Assembly: GCA_038093975.1 (NCBI GenBank)
Contig: JBBPTG010000115.1
Location: 16,543-80,542 of the forward strand
Reading direction: 5' to 3'
From: Chalciporus piperatus
Lineage: Eukaryota > Basidiomycota > Agaricomycetes > Boletales > Boletaceae
DNA: 64,000 bases
The notes under the pieces were generated by a model. That model was given only the letters and a program-made list of their open reading frames with translations. It had not been told where the DNA came from and did no database searches. Position numbers and translations under genes: made by a program. Shown piece by piece: positions 37,980 through 49,016 of this stretch (position 1 is the stretch's first letter; every line of letters begins with the position of its first letter).

Positions 37980-38939
37980 TTAGCCGCAGATAGCTCCACA
38001 AATTTTCACACCGCCCTGTTAGAACAATTAGCGTCCGTTCCCTGAAGTTGGATGAGAAGAACTTACGGCCTTGCAACAGCCATCTTCACTACGTTCGGTG
38101 ATAGCTTCCTCGACGGGAGCACGGCGGCAGATGCCACCACAGACTTTCACACCGCCCTGTTAGAATAATTAGCGTCCGTCCCCTGAAGTTGGATAACAAG
38201 AACTTACGGCCTTGCAGCAGCCATCTTCACTACGTTCGGTGATATCCTCCTCGGCGGGGACGGCGCGGCGGCAGATACCACCACAGACTTTCACACCACC
38301 CTGGTAGAACAATCAGTGTCTGTCCCTTGAAGTTGGAGGCACAGTATAACAAGAACTTACGGCCTTGCAGCAGCCATCTTCACTACGTTCGGTAATAGCC
38401 TCCTCGACGGGAACGCTGAGCGCGCGGCGGCAGATGCCTCCACAGACTTTCACACCACCCTGTTAAAACAATTAGCGTCCGTCCCCTGAAGTTGGATAAC
38501 ATGAACTTACAGCCTTGCAGCAGCCATCTTCACTACGTTCGGTAATATCCTCCTCGACGGGAACGCTGAGCGCGCGGCGGCAGATTCCACCACAGACTTT
38601 CACACCGCCCTGCCAGTGGTAGAATAATTAGCATCTGTCCCTTGGCGTTGGAGGGACAGTATAACAAGAACTTACGGCCTTGCAGCAGCCATCTTCACTA
38701 CGTTCAGTGATAGCCTCCTCGACGGGAACGGCACGGCGGCAGATGCCACCACAGACTTTCACGCCGCCCTGGTAGAACAATTAGCATCTGTCCCCTGAAA
38801 TTGGAGGTGCTGTATAACAAGAACTTACGGCCTTGCAGCAGCCGTCTTCGCTGCGCTCGGTGATAGCGACATCGGAGGCAGGGATAGCAATAGCGGATGC
38901 AACGAGAGTGAAAAGGACAGCGATGAAGGAGAAACGCAT
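37980..38939 (-). CDS. Secreted multi-copy cysteine-rich peptide precursor, 206 aa
   Basis: Unrecognised family. Seven exons, all phase 0: 38939-38829, 38768-38676, 38609-38511, 38459-38361, 38300-38208, 38156-38067 and 38015-37980, with introns of 51-66 nt. Exon 1 codes a signal peptide (MRFSFIAVLFTLVASAIA) and the first ITERSEDGCCKA. Each of the five internal exons codes GGVKVCGGICRR followed by an acidic linker (such as AVPVEEA) and again ITERSEDGCCKA. The last exon closes with GGVKICGAICG and stop. The protein thus holds six copies of a peptide with cysteines spaced CC-x6-C-x3-C, separated by five RR pairs, the site of the Golgi protease Kex2. Each predicted mature peptide of about 30 residues spans an exon junction, and its four cysteines would make two disulfides. 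Possible roles are an antimicrobial, signalling or modified (RiPP-like) peptide; none is proven. No modifying enzyme is seen nearby. Confidence 0.85.
38016..38828 (-). repeat. Tandem exon-plus-intron repeat units in the peptide gene
   Basis: Five internal exons of 90-99 nt and six introns alternate. Exons are nearly identical over CGTAGTGAAGATGGCTGCTG and the GTGAAAGTCTGTGG block. Introns are also alike: all start GTAAGTTC and most share a GACAGATGCTAATTGTTCTA-like branch region. Three introns have length 51, two 60 and one 66. Unit length is about 140-165 bp, so the repeat grew by copying whole exon-intron units. Confidence 0.88.
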
Positions 38940-39021
38940 CTTGATAGAGTTCGAGTTCGAGTTCGAGAAGAAAACACAAGTAAGCTTCGAGTGCTTGTCG
39001 TTCTGAGCAGTCGCGGTAGGG

Positions 39022-39029
39022 TATTTATA
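39022..39029 (-). promoter_or_regulatory. TATA box of the repeat-peptide gene
   Basis: TATAAATA on the minus strand, about 83 bp upstream of the ATG at 38939. Confidence 0.55.
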
Positions 39030-39167
39030 CACCTCGTAATGTGGTCTGTGCGCAACGCTCGCTGATCGTGATGCACGATAGTTTCGCTATGAGTCAGTTG
39101 TTACAGTATTCGACAACATACCTCAAGCAGATGTTGGCTTCCATGCCATTTTGGTGGAACCGAAGGA

Positions 39168-39382
39168 GGTGAAGCGAAAGCCACTAGTTCTGCTTCTGGC
39201 GCTAGCCTACATTCGTCTTGATCTCTTTGTCCAGGTTGGACAGTTCAAGTTGGACTTTTCGAGGATGGACGCGAAGGTGAGGTGAGAACCACTAGTTGTG
39301 CTTCTGGAACTAACCTAAATTCGTCTTGTTCAGGTTGGTCAGTTCAAGTTGGACCTCTCGAGGTTGGACGCCAAGATAGAAC
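39168..39382 (+). repeat. Two tandem copies of a ~105-bp unit upstream of the peptide gene
   Basis: The block around 39168-39278 (CCACTAGTTCTGCTTCTGG, then CAGTTCAAGTTGGACTTTTC) is repeated with changes at about 39279-39382 (CCACTAGTTGTGCTTCTGG, then CAGTTCAAGTTGGACCTCTC). No coding frame is kept across both. They lie 230-440 bp upstream of the peptide start codon and may be part of its control region, or of an older duplicate of something else. Confidence 0.65.
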
Positions 39383-40527
39383 AGCCTCCGAGTTCCTTTG
39401 GCTTGTAGTACTCGTTAGCACCAAGGTCATTCCACAAGGAGAGCGGTAAGTGTTTTCTGGATGAGTTGGTTAACATTTGCGCCTGGCACAATGATATCGA
39501 TCGAGGTGAACCGATTTACGGCAAGGTTTGACCAACCTTCAACAACTGACCCGGCCTTGTTGACAGTAGTATGACAGAAACCACTATGCCTTCCTCGTCG
39601 GTTTATCAGCGTCATGCTGAGCCGGTGGTTGCGTCACCGCATCAGAAATTCCCTGCACAAGTCGATGCGGCCCGTTGCGACCCGGCCTACCTCATTCAGA
39701 CAGGCTATACCGAACAGAAGCACAGAAGGTGGCATTATACAGTTTGAATCTACCTACTTGGAGATATGAAAGCCTGAGCCACAGGGCCACCAGCTGACAG
39801 CATCAAAATGGTGGCTACTAGCAGCACATGGATGGATGATTCACACTGGCACACAACCGGACCTAAATCATAGAACAAAGCTCGTAGTGTGATCTGCGCG
39901 CAAATTGGCAAGAGACGGTTGTAAATTAAGTAGTCTGTCTCTGCTTTCCATTCTATCATGACGGGACCGAAGAGGCGAAGCAAGAGCTGTTTCATCGCCA
40001 TCCCTTGCACTTCCGCCGCTAGCACGAATGAGGATGTTTGTTGTTCCAATTTCGTGGTGGTTAGTTGATTGTAAACTGGCATTGGAGTCTCATGCCCTTT
40101 CCTTGACAGGTCGCCTGTGCGAGCGAACAACCTTGATTCCGAGAGCTAGCGGACGTAAATGGGCAGGTTGAAGACAACGCTAACGCTTCTGGTGGATGAT
40201 CTCTGAAACACACGATGACTTGGCCTTTTGTCGACGAAGCGGCTTGTACACCGTGTGTTCAGCAATCTCTGTTCGTTCAGCATGCTTGAATATTTTGATT
40301 CCAACGAACGGTGCTATGAAACGCGATGATGCGGAGAGGATGTCACTTACGAAGCCTCGAGGATTATCCCCTACGAGTTGGATCTTCAAAGTGATATGCT
40401 GGCACTGACGATACAAGCTCGTGCAAATGTCATAATCTGATGGTTGTGCCTGCGAACAGCCACGTATGCGAAATGTGTGTAGGATGGATGGATATACAGA
40501 GGCCGGATATCAGGGGATATCAGTTGA
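39383..40527. other. Intergenic without a supportable gene
   Basis: About 1.1 kb up to the stop of WD40 gene A. Minus-strand frames of up to 126 codons (39750-40130) show no domain and no start context. I see no transposon ends. Confidence 0.4.
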
Positions 40528-42311
40528 TCATACAACAGCTGAAAGCTCTAGGATGTCGTGCGTTGCAGGGTGCTGAGAAGCGGGTGCGGAACGGTTGTTA
40601 TTGTTCGGTGGATGGGTACGATGAGAAGACCTCTCAACGGGAACATTTCGTCGTTCCCGAGCTGCGGTCGCTGGAGGACGTCGACGACTTATGAGCCCAC
40701 AACATCCGACCTCGATAACCTCAGGCTCGGGGTCCGCTGTCGGAGTATGGATCGAACCCTCTGTGCTATCCGAGTCCTCTCCAGAGGAAGATTCAACGAT
40801 ATCCATGGGAGGATCCGAGTCTGAACTTGGCTGAGTGCTTATGGTCGACCTCGAAGCGACATGTGAACACTGTTTGGCGCAGATTCGAGTATTTGGGACA
40901 AATGGAAGAGTGATTAGCTTACTGCTTCTGCTCTTCCTGGATATATTGGGTGCGGCGGGGAATGGAATACGAGGCGAGGTATTCTCTTCCACCACCGAGA
41001 GAGCGCTGAACTCTGCACCCGGGGGTCGCGGGATGGGTTTCCTCTTGAACGGTCTTGAGGGGGGACGGGTCGACGCCGTGATGCAGGAATCTAACGATCG
41101 TCAACAACGGAGCTAAGATAGGCGTGGAGACATCTATAGTATTGACACTCACATCAAAAAAATCAAGATCAGGCACGTTCGAGGGACCACCGGTATCAGG
41201 CGAGACCACCGCAGACATCTATAGATATGGTACGTCAGAAATAGAAGGTATAGCAGGTCCCAGAACTTGAACGCACCTCAAGGAGGGAATGGAGGTTCTA
41301 CAGTCTCTGGGTTAGTTGATTAAGCTAAACATCGACAAATGACAGCACCTTTCGAGAATCAGCCCACCATGGGACACGCCAGATCACAACTCTCGGATCG
41401 TCATCATGTCCTGTACAGGCAAAGAATTCCCCACTTGGCGAGAATGCAATCTCCCCCATGACTATTTCGTGAGGGAGCGGCTCTCCAACAGCGTTGCAGG
41501 ATTCCACGTCCCAAAAACGAACGGTTTTATCGCTTGAACAACTCGCAAGTCGTTTCCCATCAGCGGAGAGGGCTAAACGGTGCGAAGAGCCGGTGTGCGC
41601 AATCCATGGCTCACCAATGGGCTCGCATGTGTCAGATCTGAAACAACGAATGTTTCCCTCCTCCAAATAGCCACAGAAAATCCGAGCTCCATCAATCGAC
41701 CATACGATATCCGACGGGGAGTGTTCCTGTCGTCTGAATGGCCCAAGGCTACACTCACTACCTGCCACGTCGAAAATAGCGAGTCCTGTCTTCGCGGATA
41801 CGGCGAATTTCCTGTTGTCCGGAGAGATAGAAATTGCTTGTACGCCATCGAGGAGATCCCTGTAGGCTCCGATGTGGCTTTTGACTCGCATCGTCCCCCC
41901 CATTTCCCATAAAAAGACCCAATACTCGTGATAACTCACGAGGAGCTCTTCATCTGGGGACAATGCCATGTGCCGAGCGGGACCATGACGCTCGTTGGAC
42001 CATGGCCCGTCCACGAGTTCCTGCGTATCTATGTTCCATACGATCAGATGTTCCCCTTCGTGGCATGATGTCACGATCCGCCCATCTTTAGTAGCCACCA
42101 TGGACAAGACAGCTTGGTCGTGGACCATCGAGCTACCTACTTGTGTGCCGTTCGTCGAATTCCATATCCGCACGGTGCCGTCGTCTGAGCTAGTGACGAT
42201 GCGATCACCAGGAAGCCACGCTAGGCCAGTGATCCAGTCTTCATGGCCAGTTGACACGGTGAATATCGGGTTAGGGTCAGCCCCTGCTGATTGTTCCTGC
42301 GGGGCCGCCAT
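40528..42311 (-). CDS. WD40-repeat protein A with CCGL tail
   Basis: WD40 propeller of a mushroom-expanded group; partner unknown. The main exon runs from ATG 42309-42311 to about 41334 and codes some 325 residues with WD-type units: ITGLAWLPGDRIVTSSDDGT then VRIWNSTNG, LIVWNIDT, DIVWSIDGARIFCGY, LASCSSDKTVRFWDVES and a last unit ending VVIWRVPWW. Two or three short 3' exons follow (around 41300-40940), coding MSAVVSPDTGGPS and then a block with RWWKRIPRLVF. The last exon ends at TGA 40528 with an acidic stretch, the motif VGCCGLISRRR and the end DILELSAVV. Gene B at 50265-52149 has the same parts in the same order, which supports the exon model. Exact inner boundaries are uncertain. Confidence 0.72.
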
Positions 42312-43109
42312 GCTCGTTCGGCTGGAGAGAGTCGGAATCAGTCAAACCAATGAGACGAACGATCAGCGAAAACACCTTCAAGAACGAGCGAGCGTTGGTT
42401 TGAGTTCGAATGGGCTTCGTTGTTGCGGGTTTGGGAAATTCGCTTTGTGGACAATTTGTGGGCGTCTGTGGGTCCATCGTGCGAACAGTGCCAAAGCGGT
42501 CATGCATATGCATGATGATTGGTCGCTTGAAATAGTCTCCCGCCGTATGCAGTCGTTCCTGCCAGTCTCTTCGAAGGGGTCGCAAACTTGAACTCCATCG
42601 CGAAAGTTGAGCATAATCGAGAGAGTGCATTCGATGGCGAGGAGATAGAGTCTCCAAGACAGTCGTTCACATCTTCATCCCACTGACTCTTCGGCCTTTC
42701 TTGGCAAGACGAGCCCATGGCCAAAGCCCTGGATGTACACGAGGGTACAGATCATGTACATCGAATGTCAATCCAAACGCTGATCTACTGGTGAACCTTT
42801 CAACACAACGGCGAGCAGATACCGATATCCAGAACCGTCCATATCGTGTAAGTACCAGAAACATCTATCAGATATCAGTATGAGGTCAACGAGAGTACGA
42901 CGTATATGACATGGTGTATGCAAAACCTATACGAACGAAAGCACCATCCAAAAATGCAAGACGAGTAGTACAACGTGTAGCAATATAATAGCAACGGATT
43001 CCGATACGCGATACGAAAACTGGGACATGCAGGTAGGACGCCTAGGGATGTGGGGCGAGAGGGAAGGAATAGATCTATGGGTAGTTTCCAGTGCGGAGGA
43101 GGCAAACGT
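42312..43109. other. Intergenic: WD40 A promoter and transporter 3' end
   Basis: About 800 bp with the promoter of WD40 gene A and the 3' UTR of the transporter. Nothing else is supportable. Confidence 0.4.
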
Positions 43110-44574
43110 CTACTTTCCGTATGTCTTGTATAAGATGAGTCCGGCGAGCGCGACAGAGTAACCTGCGTCGAATCATTTAGTAGGCGAGCGGGACAGACCG
43201 CGAAGAAAAAACACGTACCGAACACCTGTAGAGGCGTGATCGGTGCGCCAAACAGAAGCACCGAGCCAGAGATGAGTAGGATATCCTACCGACAAACAAG
43301 CTAAGCCCATTATCACAGAGAGCGACATCAACGGAACATGCCTTGAACACTCCCGCAAGCGTCAGTATCAAGCCGCTCCCTGCGGCAACCAAGAAGACAG
43401 CAGCGACGTTGAGCAAGAACGCCACCGCCGCGTTGGACAGCAGGACCATCCAACTAATGTTACCTGCAGCGATCGCATAGAACGGCTCGAGGCCCTCGGT
43501 GAAAGGGAGTATGAGGAGGTTGATCGCAGCGCAGACGGGTGCATAGTAGTGCAGCGATACAAGGGGGTCCATCTTCATACCATGGAGAAGAATCTCGATC
43601 ATGACCAACCTTGAGGCTTCGAACTAGATGAGATTGCGCGTCAGTCGGAGTGGACGATAAGGCCATAGAAGGTAAAAATAGAGACGAAACGGGATGAACG
43701 GAGATACGCACAGCAATAGCAGCGGCTTGTGTCAAGAAACCGGTGAGATGAAAGTGAAGTTCTCCATGTGAGGCAAGGGCGACGCCCGAGGAGATCATGC
43801 AAACGATTAGGGCAAGTCTACGACTGGGATCCTTTGTCCGGCTCAACCATGAGATGAGAAGGATCGCGACGGGGGTGAATGCCTGTAGTCGATAAATCGC
43901 AACGTCAGTTCCCGTAAAGGACAGGGGAACAGATAAATGGGAAATGCGCTTATCAGCGAGGTCTGTTCGAGAAGAGAAGAGAAGGCACGAGACATACCTT
44001 GAGCATCTGGATGTATGCAATGCTGAGATAGAGATATGCAGTATTACTGAGAATCAGACTGCCACTGAAGAGCAAGCCGATGGGAAGAATGGAGCGCATA
44101 AACATGGCTTTAGACATATTCACGTCTTTGGTGCCATCTAGAAGCCTAGTCGTCCGCTGCAAGACTCTCGTGCCAATGGCCTATCTCACACACGCATCAG
44201 GGTGCAATCACAAGGAGAGGGATAGGGGTGGCACTCACGGCGAATGTAAGATGCCAAGTGACGAGGAAAACAGGATAACGGAATTCGAGGGTATTGTACA
44301 CGCGATTGTTGTATATGATGACCGATGAACTGAGGACTATCCATACAGGAATTATGGCGGCTGCTGAGAGTTTGGATCGCTGTTTCGGCGATGTTGCGGG
44401 GACTGGGAGCGAGGTTTGTGGCGTGGCGGTATCGTCGTGGTCGAGTTCTAGCTGAGCGGGATGGGTATTGAGAGGTATAGGCTCCTCGTCGTGCTCTTGA
44501 ACTTGGAGCTGAGCGTATTGGAGTTTCTCCATCGGAAGTTCTTGCGGATAGTGGGACTTTTCGTCCCGAGCCAT
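43110..44574 (-). CDS. Triose-phosphate/nucleotide-sugar transporter (TPT/SLC35E type), 363 aa
   Basis: Multi-pass Golgi or ER antiporter of the drug/metabolite superfamily; substrate not readable from sequence. Six exons: 44574-44239, 44180-43998, 43882-43712, 43623-43342, 43285-43219 and 43162-43110 (1092 nt). About 80 polar residues come first, then ten hydrophobic spans: SAAAIIPVWIVLSSSVIIYNN, FPVFLVTWH-like, SILPIGLLFSGSLILSN, AYIQMLKAFTPVAILLISWL, and later NISWMVLLSNAAVAFLLN, VFKDILLISGSVLLFGAP and ITPLQVFGYSVALAGLILYK. The block AYIQMLKAFTPV is characteristic of the TPT family. The fourth intron begins with GC (AAG/GCATGT). It shares a 313-bp divergent promoter region with LSM8. Confidence 0.9.
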
Positions 44575-44887
44575 GGTATGATCGTGAAATGCTAGTCAAG
44601 CGAACATATCAGACACAGTTTCACGAATTGTAACCATGCCAGTGAACTCACAGTGGTCAGATGGGTTGAGCAAGGGAAGTGAGGAAGAAAGAAAGAAAGA
44701 CGCCCTAAATGCCAACCTAAGTAAAGGGACAAACAACAATGGAAGGTAACGTCACCGGGTGGCTGTACAGTGCCCAGACAGATGCGGACCCCCAGAGACT
44801 CTTTTCCCCGTCCCTACTCGTCTCATCGCCATCATCCATCTAAATTTCATCTGCCAGATCCACCACGCGCGCTCACGTACGCTCAGA
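44575..44887. promoter_or_regulatory. Divergent promoter, transporter and LSM8
   Basis: Start codons of the minus-strand transporter and plus-strand LSM8 are 313 bp apart, so both promoters sit here. An AGAAAGAAAGAAAG run lies at about 44686-44700. Confidence 0.5.
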
Positions 44888-45489
44888 ATGGCCAGCCTAC
44901 AAGGCTATGTCGACCGTAAGCTCGATCTCGCCGACGAACACCGCGTACTCACCAACAACCAGGTCGTGTACTCCTTGTGCTCCAAGATGGCAGAGCGATA
45001 GTGGTCAGTCAACGTCCGTCTCATCATCTCCGTACGATCCATTCACCTCGTGTGTGTGACAGGGAATCCTTGCAGGTTTCGACCAAAAATCAAATGTCGT
45101 TCTCTCCGAGTCCAAAGAACGCGTGTATAGCTTGGACGAAGGCGTCGAGGAGATCCCACTTGGACTTTACCTCGTCAAGGGTGATATGATGTGAGTTTTG
45201 CATCCCAAGCTCTCTCGCTCTACTTTTCCTTGCTCTTGTCGTTCCGTTCCGTTCCTTTGGTTTATTATTCTCGTCGACCCAGGAACGTATCCCGAGGCGG
45301 TTCTACTCCGGGAATGCGCCTCTTCTCCTCGGATTTTCGATGGCATCTTCTAGCTTGCGTTCCCAACGATCCGATCTGATACTGACACATTCACACAGTG
45401 CCCTCATCGGAGAAATAGACGACGCGATCGAACAGGCCGTCGATCTCTCTAACATCCGTGCGGAACCAATCCCTCCGATCCGGTATTGA
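44888..45489 (+). CDS. LSM8: U6 snRNA-associated Sm-like protein LSm8, 95 aa
   Basis: Subunit of the nuclear LSm2-8 ring, which binds the 3' end of U6 snRNA and serves in pre-mRNA splicing. Four exons: 44888-44915 (28 nt), 44963-45003, 45063-45190 and 45399-45489, in frame over 288 nt. Spliced protein: SLQGYVDRRVLLVLQDGRAIVG is the Sm1 motif with LQDGR; FDQKSNVVLSES and GLYLVKGDM form the rest, where yeast and human LSm8 have LYLVRGDN/VKGD. It ends RAEPIPPIRY, close to the family's end. Length equals that of human LSm8 (96 aa). Confidence 0.95.
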
Positions 45490-46324
45490 TCCCCTACCTA
45501 GGGACGGGACGAGGCCGGGAGATGGGCGCTGGGGTTGACAAGACCAATCGCCCTCAACGAGCTGGTCCATCTACCGTGACCTCTCCCGTCCTGACCACCC
45601 TTCCTTTCCTTCTCATCATCGCTCGACCGTGGGCATACGTACAATATATGCGGCTCTCTTGCGCCACCATCCAAGCCCGCTGATTGAACCACCTCCGACG
45701 TTCTTGTTGTCACCATCTTGATCATTCATATTCATCCAAAACTTGACCCAATCTGGCATGAAACATACCCCGCAAAAAAGGGAGGGAGGGAGGTTGTGCA
45801 AGGACACTGATTGTACAGTAGACGTTTGAGCGAGCAGTTGCCCTTGCAAAAAATGCATGCATTTGTGAATCAGTTTTCGCTTTACCAATGCAAGAGGAAC
45901 CTCTGTAACTCAACTGGGGATCTATAATATCCGTGAGGCGACTTTGGCGAGAGAGAAAGGGAACAGATAATGGGGGACACTTTGCCTACGAGCCTATATA
46001 TATGGTCCTCTAGAGAATACCCATATGACGTCATGATATGGGAGGTGACGAACACGACATTTGGATCCATGGAGCTCGCGAGCGTACAAGTCTATGGTGG
46101 GGATACACGTCTGCGGCTGCCACACGCTCAGCACACTCTCGACGGTCCGTAGAAGTCAAAATTACCTAAACCGAACAAGGTCCAGAAAAATCTAAACTAC
46201 ATATCTATGGTACAGGACCAGCCCCCCTCTGAGCCCTCACAAGCTCAAGTTCGAGAAATAGAATCGTCCAAATGCTAATCGAAAAGTTAATCGCGTCGTC
46301 CGGTGCTCAGCGCTCAGTGTCCGA
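45490..46324. other. Intergenic, convergent 3' ends
   Basis: About 835 bp between the stops of LSM8 (+) and the DUF155 gene (-). It has GGGAGGGAGGGAGG at about 45780-45794 and no supportable gene. Confidence 0.4.
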
Positions 46325-48469
46325 CTACGACGCCTTGACACCGTCAACAACTCTCACGAGCATCTTCACCAATCCCCCACGCGGCATCAGCCCCCTGGCA
46401 ATCGTACCACTGACGCTGTGGCGGCCCGCAGGCTCGTGCACGACGAGTCGTGCAAATACCTCACCCTATTGCATAGGAGGGGACGTCGTCAGCATTTCTA
46501 CGCGCATAGAGGTAGCAAATCGACGAAACGCACCATTTCGACAAAGATGACGAGAATGATGAGCCTGTTGAAATGTGAAACAGAACTTCAGCCAACCCCA
46601 GTCTGAGACGTGAACGACGTACCATATCACAATCCACGTTATCCGCTCCATGGCACTATTGTTGAGATGATCGTGTATTGCGTCGAGCTACACGTGTACA
46701 TCCGTCAGACCTCACAAACGGAAAGAAAGAGAGGGAAAAGGGTAAAACGACATACGAAATCACTCGCGACGACCAACTTTTCGTTCAGCGCTCTTACCCG
46801 TGCCTCGACCTCCATGTATTCTCGAACGCTCTCATACAGCCCACCGAGGCTTGCCTCGGTCCAGAATAGCTCAGGCACATCGAGCACGTTTGACACCAAG
46901 TTGACGTCGCGCCGAAGTTTGAAGAGACGGCCGGTCAATCGCAGGGCATCCCTGCGCTTTAAGGAGAGTGCACCTGACTGGGCGAGCTGCCGCGGAATAG
47001 AAAGCGCCAGCGGATCTGAGATGACGCGGGAGGCTGTACTCTCGTATGTCGCGAGAAGCGTCGATTGGGCGAGTGCATGCGCGACCGAAAGCTTGAGAAG
47101 GTGAGAGGGGGACTTGAATGCTGCAAAACTATGAATATATGCATTGAATGGGTAAGCATATGTCCAACTTACTGAAGAAATCATTGTATATCCTCGGGTG
47201 AGCAATGTATGGATCGATCTGGAATGACGTCATTATCGGTGTACACGAGGTTTAGTTGAATACAGTGACCTGCGGACGTACGGCAAAATGACACTCTTCG
47301 ATCTCCCAATCCTCTTCCTTGATCGTGCGCCGGAATATACCAGCATTTGCGAGGTCGTCGATGATACTTCGTTCTTGAGCTTCGTTGAAGCCATAAAATA
47401 CTGCGACACCATATGCGAAAAAGACGACCTCTGCAATGGGTTCCTCGGGTTCTGGTTCGAAATGCTGCGGTGTCATCACCTGCGAGTTTTGCTGAAGAGT
47501 TGGCGTTAGAAATTCTTGACGGTCTTCCCTCCGCTCCGTGCGGTCGTGTTCGACCTCTGTCTCTCCTGCTGTGTCAGTGACAAGCCCTGCATCGACCTCA
47601 GTCTCCCCGCCCAATTCTCCTTCAGATTCTCCAGTGAGCATGAGCGGGGCATCTCTGTCTCTCCTGGTCTGTATGGGACTGCCGTCGATGACGTAACCAC
47701 CCTCTCTACCTTCGGTGACATATCCATCGTCTTCACGGCGTGGTACTTCCTCGTGCGAACGCTGTCGGGGAGTAGCGAAGTATGATCCTTGGTATCCGTT
47801 CTCCTCTGCTTCAGAGAGACGGCTGAGATGGGCTTTCGTGAACGCTGCCGATGAGCGAACGGTCGTAGACGGAGAGTAGCCCGGTAATAGCGGCAGATGG
47901 TACATCTAGTCTCCAGTCAGACGGTTCCAACACGACGACGAACGAAACACAGGACAGAGAGGAAAAGAAAATATCACACTCACCACATACATCGCCTCGT
48001 CAAACACCCTCGGCTGGACGTTATGCTCCCTCTTCAAAAACCCCGCCAACAACTTCATCTTCATCCCCTCAGCGAGACAGTACGCCGTGATACGGTTATA
48101 CCCCGCTTTCTCCCGCTGTTCCTTGCTCATCCTCTCCGCTGCACTCTTATACTCCCTCACCGGTCCCGCATCGGTTTCGTATCCCAACACGTCCTCTTCT
48201 TCCTCACGCGCGCCAGGGTAAGGGGGATGGAGAGGTTTAGTTTGGGGTGCAGAAGGGAGGAGGACGAGTTTTTCTGTCGTTTTGGACGTTCGAAGGGGCT
48301 TACCGGTCACGACGGCAGCGGTAGCGGGTTTGGGTTTGGGAGTGCCCGGTGTACGGGTGGCATGTGAGGCGATGCGGGGTTGGGCGGGGCGTCGGTATGT
48401 AGGGCGGGCGGATGGTAGCGTTGGGTGGGTCGGCGTGCGCAGCGATTGGGATTGCGGTGGACGCGACAT
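46325..48469 (-). CDS. DUF155/RMD1-family protein, 589 aa
   Basis: Member of the RMD1/RMD8/RMND1 family (Sif2/Sif3 in fission yeast); relatives act in mitochondrial translation or in nuclear-envelope/septum biology, so the exact role is open. Seven exons: 48469-47984, 47905-47270, 47218-47173, 47120-46756, 46687-46623, 46564-46534 and 46465-46325 (1770 nt). The N-terminus is basic and disordered. The DUF155 core is VVFFAYGVAVFYGFNEAQER, EDWEIEECHF, then PYIAHPRIYNDFFTFKS, HLLKLSVAHALAQSTLLATYE and LDVPELFWTEA. Near the end is LDAIHDHLNNSAMERITW followed by a single membrane span, as in the family. The last exon adds about 45 residues after that span. Confidence 0.88.
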
Positions 48470-48800
48470 CTTGACCAAAGTTCTGTTCCAAGTTCCAAGT
48501 TCCAAGTGGCTGCTTGGACAGGCGTACTCGTGGGAAAATTCATGTGCACAATATATTCTCAGTAGCTAACTACTAGCCATGCACTTGAAAGGCGTTGAAG
48601 CTCACAGCTAACTCAGATGTCATTGTCCCCACGGGAGGAACTCCTTGCAAGTTATCACCCGGATCGGATCATCTTCTGGGAGATGTGACGGGGACTATGC
48701 TGGTCAAAAGTTATATCCGAGCCGACCAGAAGGTCCTTCGTAGTGCGGAGCATTTTGTTTCTCTCTAGATAGCAGGACACTCGCTTTGTCCACTCTGAAA
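48470..48800. other. Intergenic upstream of the DUF155 gene
   Basis: Holds the DUF155 promoter. A short repeat AGTTCCAAGTTCCAAGTGGC lies at 48490-48510. Nothing else is seen. Confidence 0.4.
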
Positions 48801-48809
48801 AGATTTGCC

Positions 48810-49016
48810 CTTTTTGACTGGTGAGTGTATCCTTGGACCACTTAGAGGCCAGGAATACTCCCCCCTGCGGTATTGTATGGTCACCCGATGGAGCTCGGCT
48901 TCTCTGTGGCTATGGACCCGGAGATAACATGGATAAAATTCGTTGCTTGAAACCCGCCACAGGAGAGTTCATTGGCGAGCCATGGATCGAATTCTCTTCG
49001 ACCTATTTATTTCTCC
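48810..49016 (+). pseudogene. WD40 fragment (third paralogue, truncated)
   Basis: The plus-strand frame gives LDHLEARNTPPCGIVWSPDG, then ARLLCGYGPGDNMDKIRC and IGEPWIEF. This matches one stretch of WD40 genes A and B (IVWSIDGARIFCGY... IRCFRSDT... IGEPWIAH). It has no start, no other repeats, and stops matching at about 49014, where a lysophospholipase fragment begins. Confidence 0.75.

Noticed and set aside
37980..38830. Regularly spaced near-identical blocks that look like a CRISPR array
   Set aside because: Both the repeats and the spacers are too long, all blocks are coding in one frame and the spacers have GT..AG ends with branch sites; it is an exon-intron array in a eukaryote.
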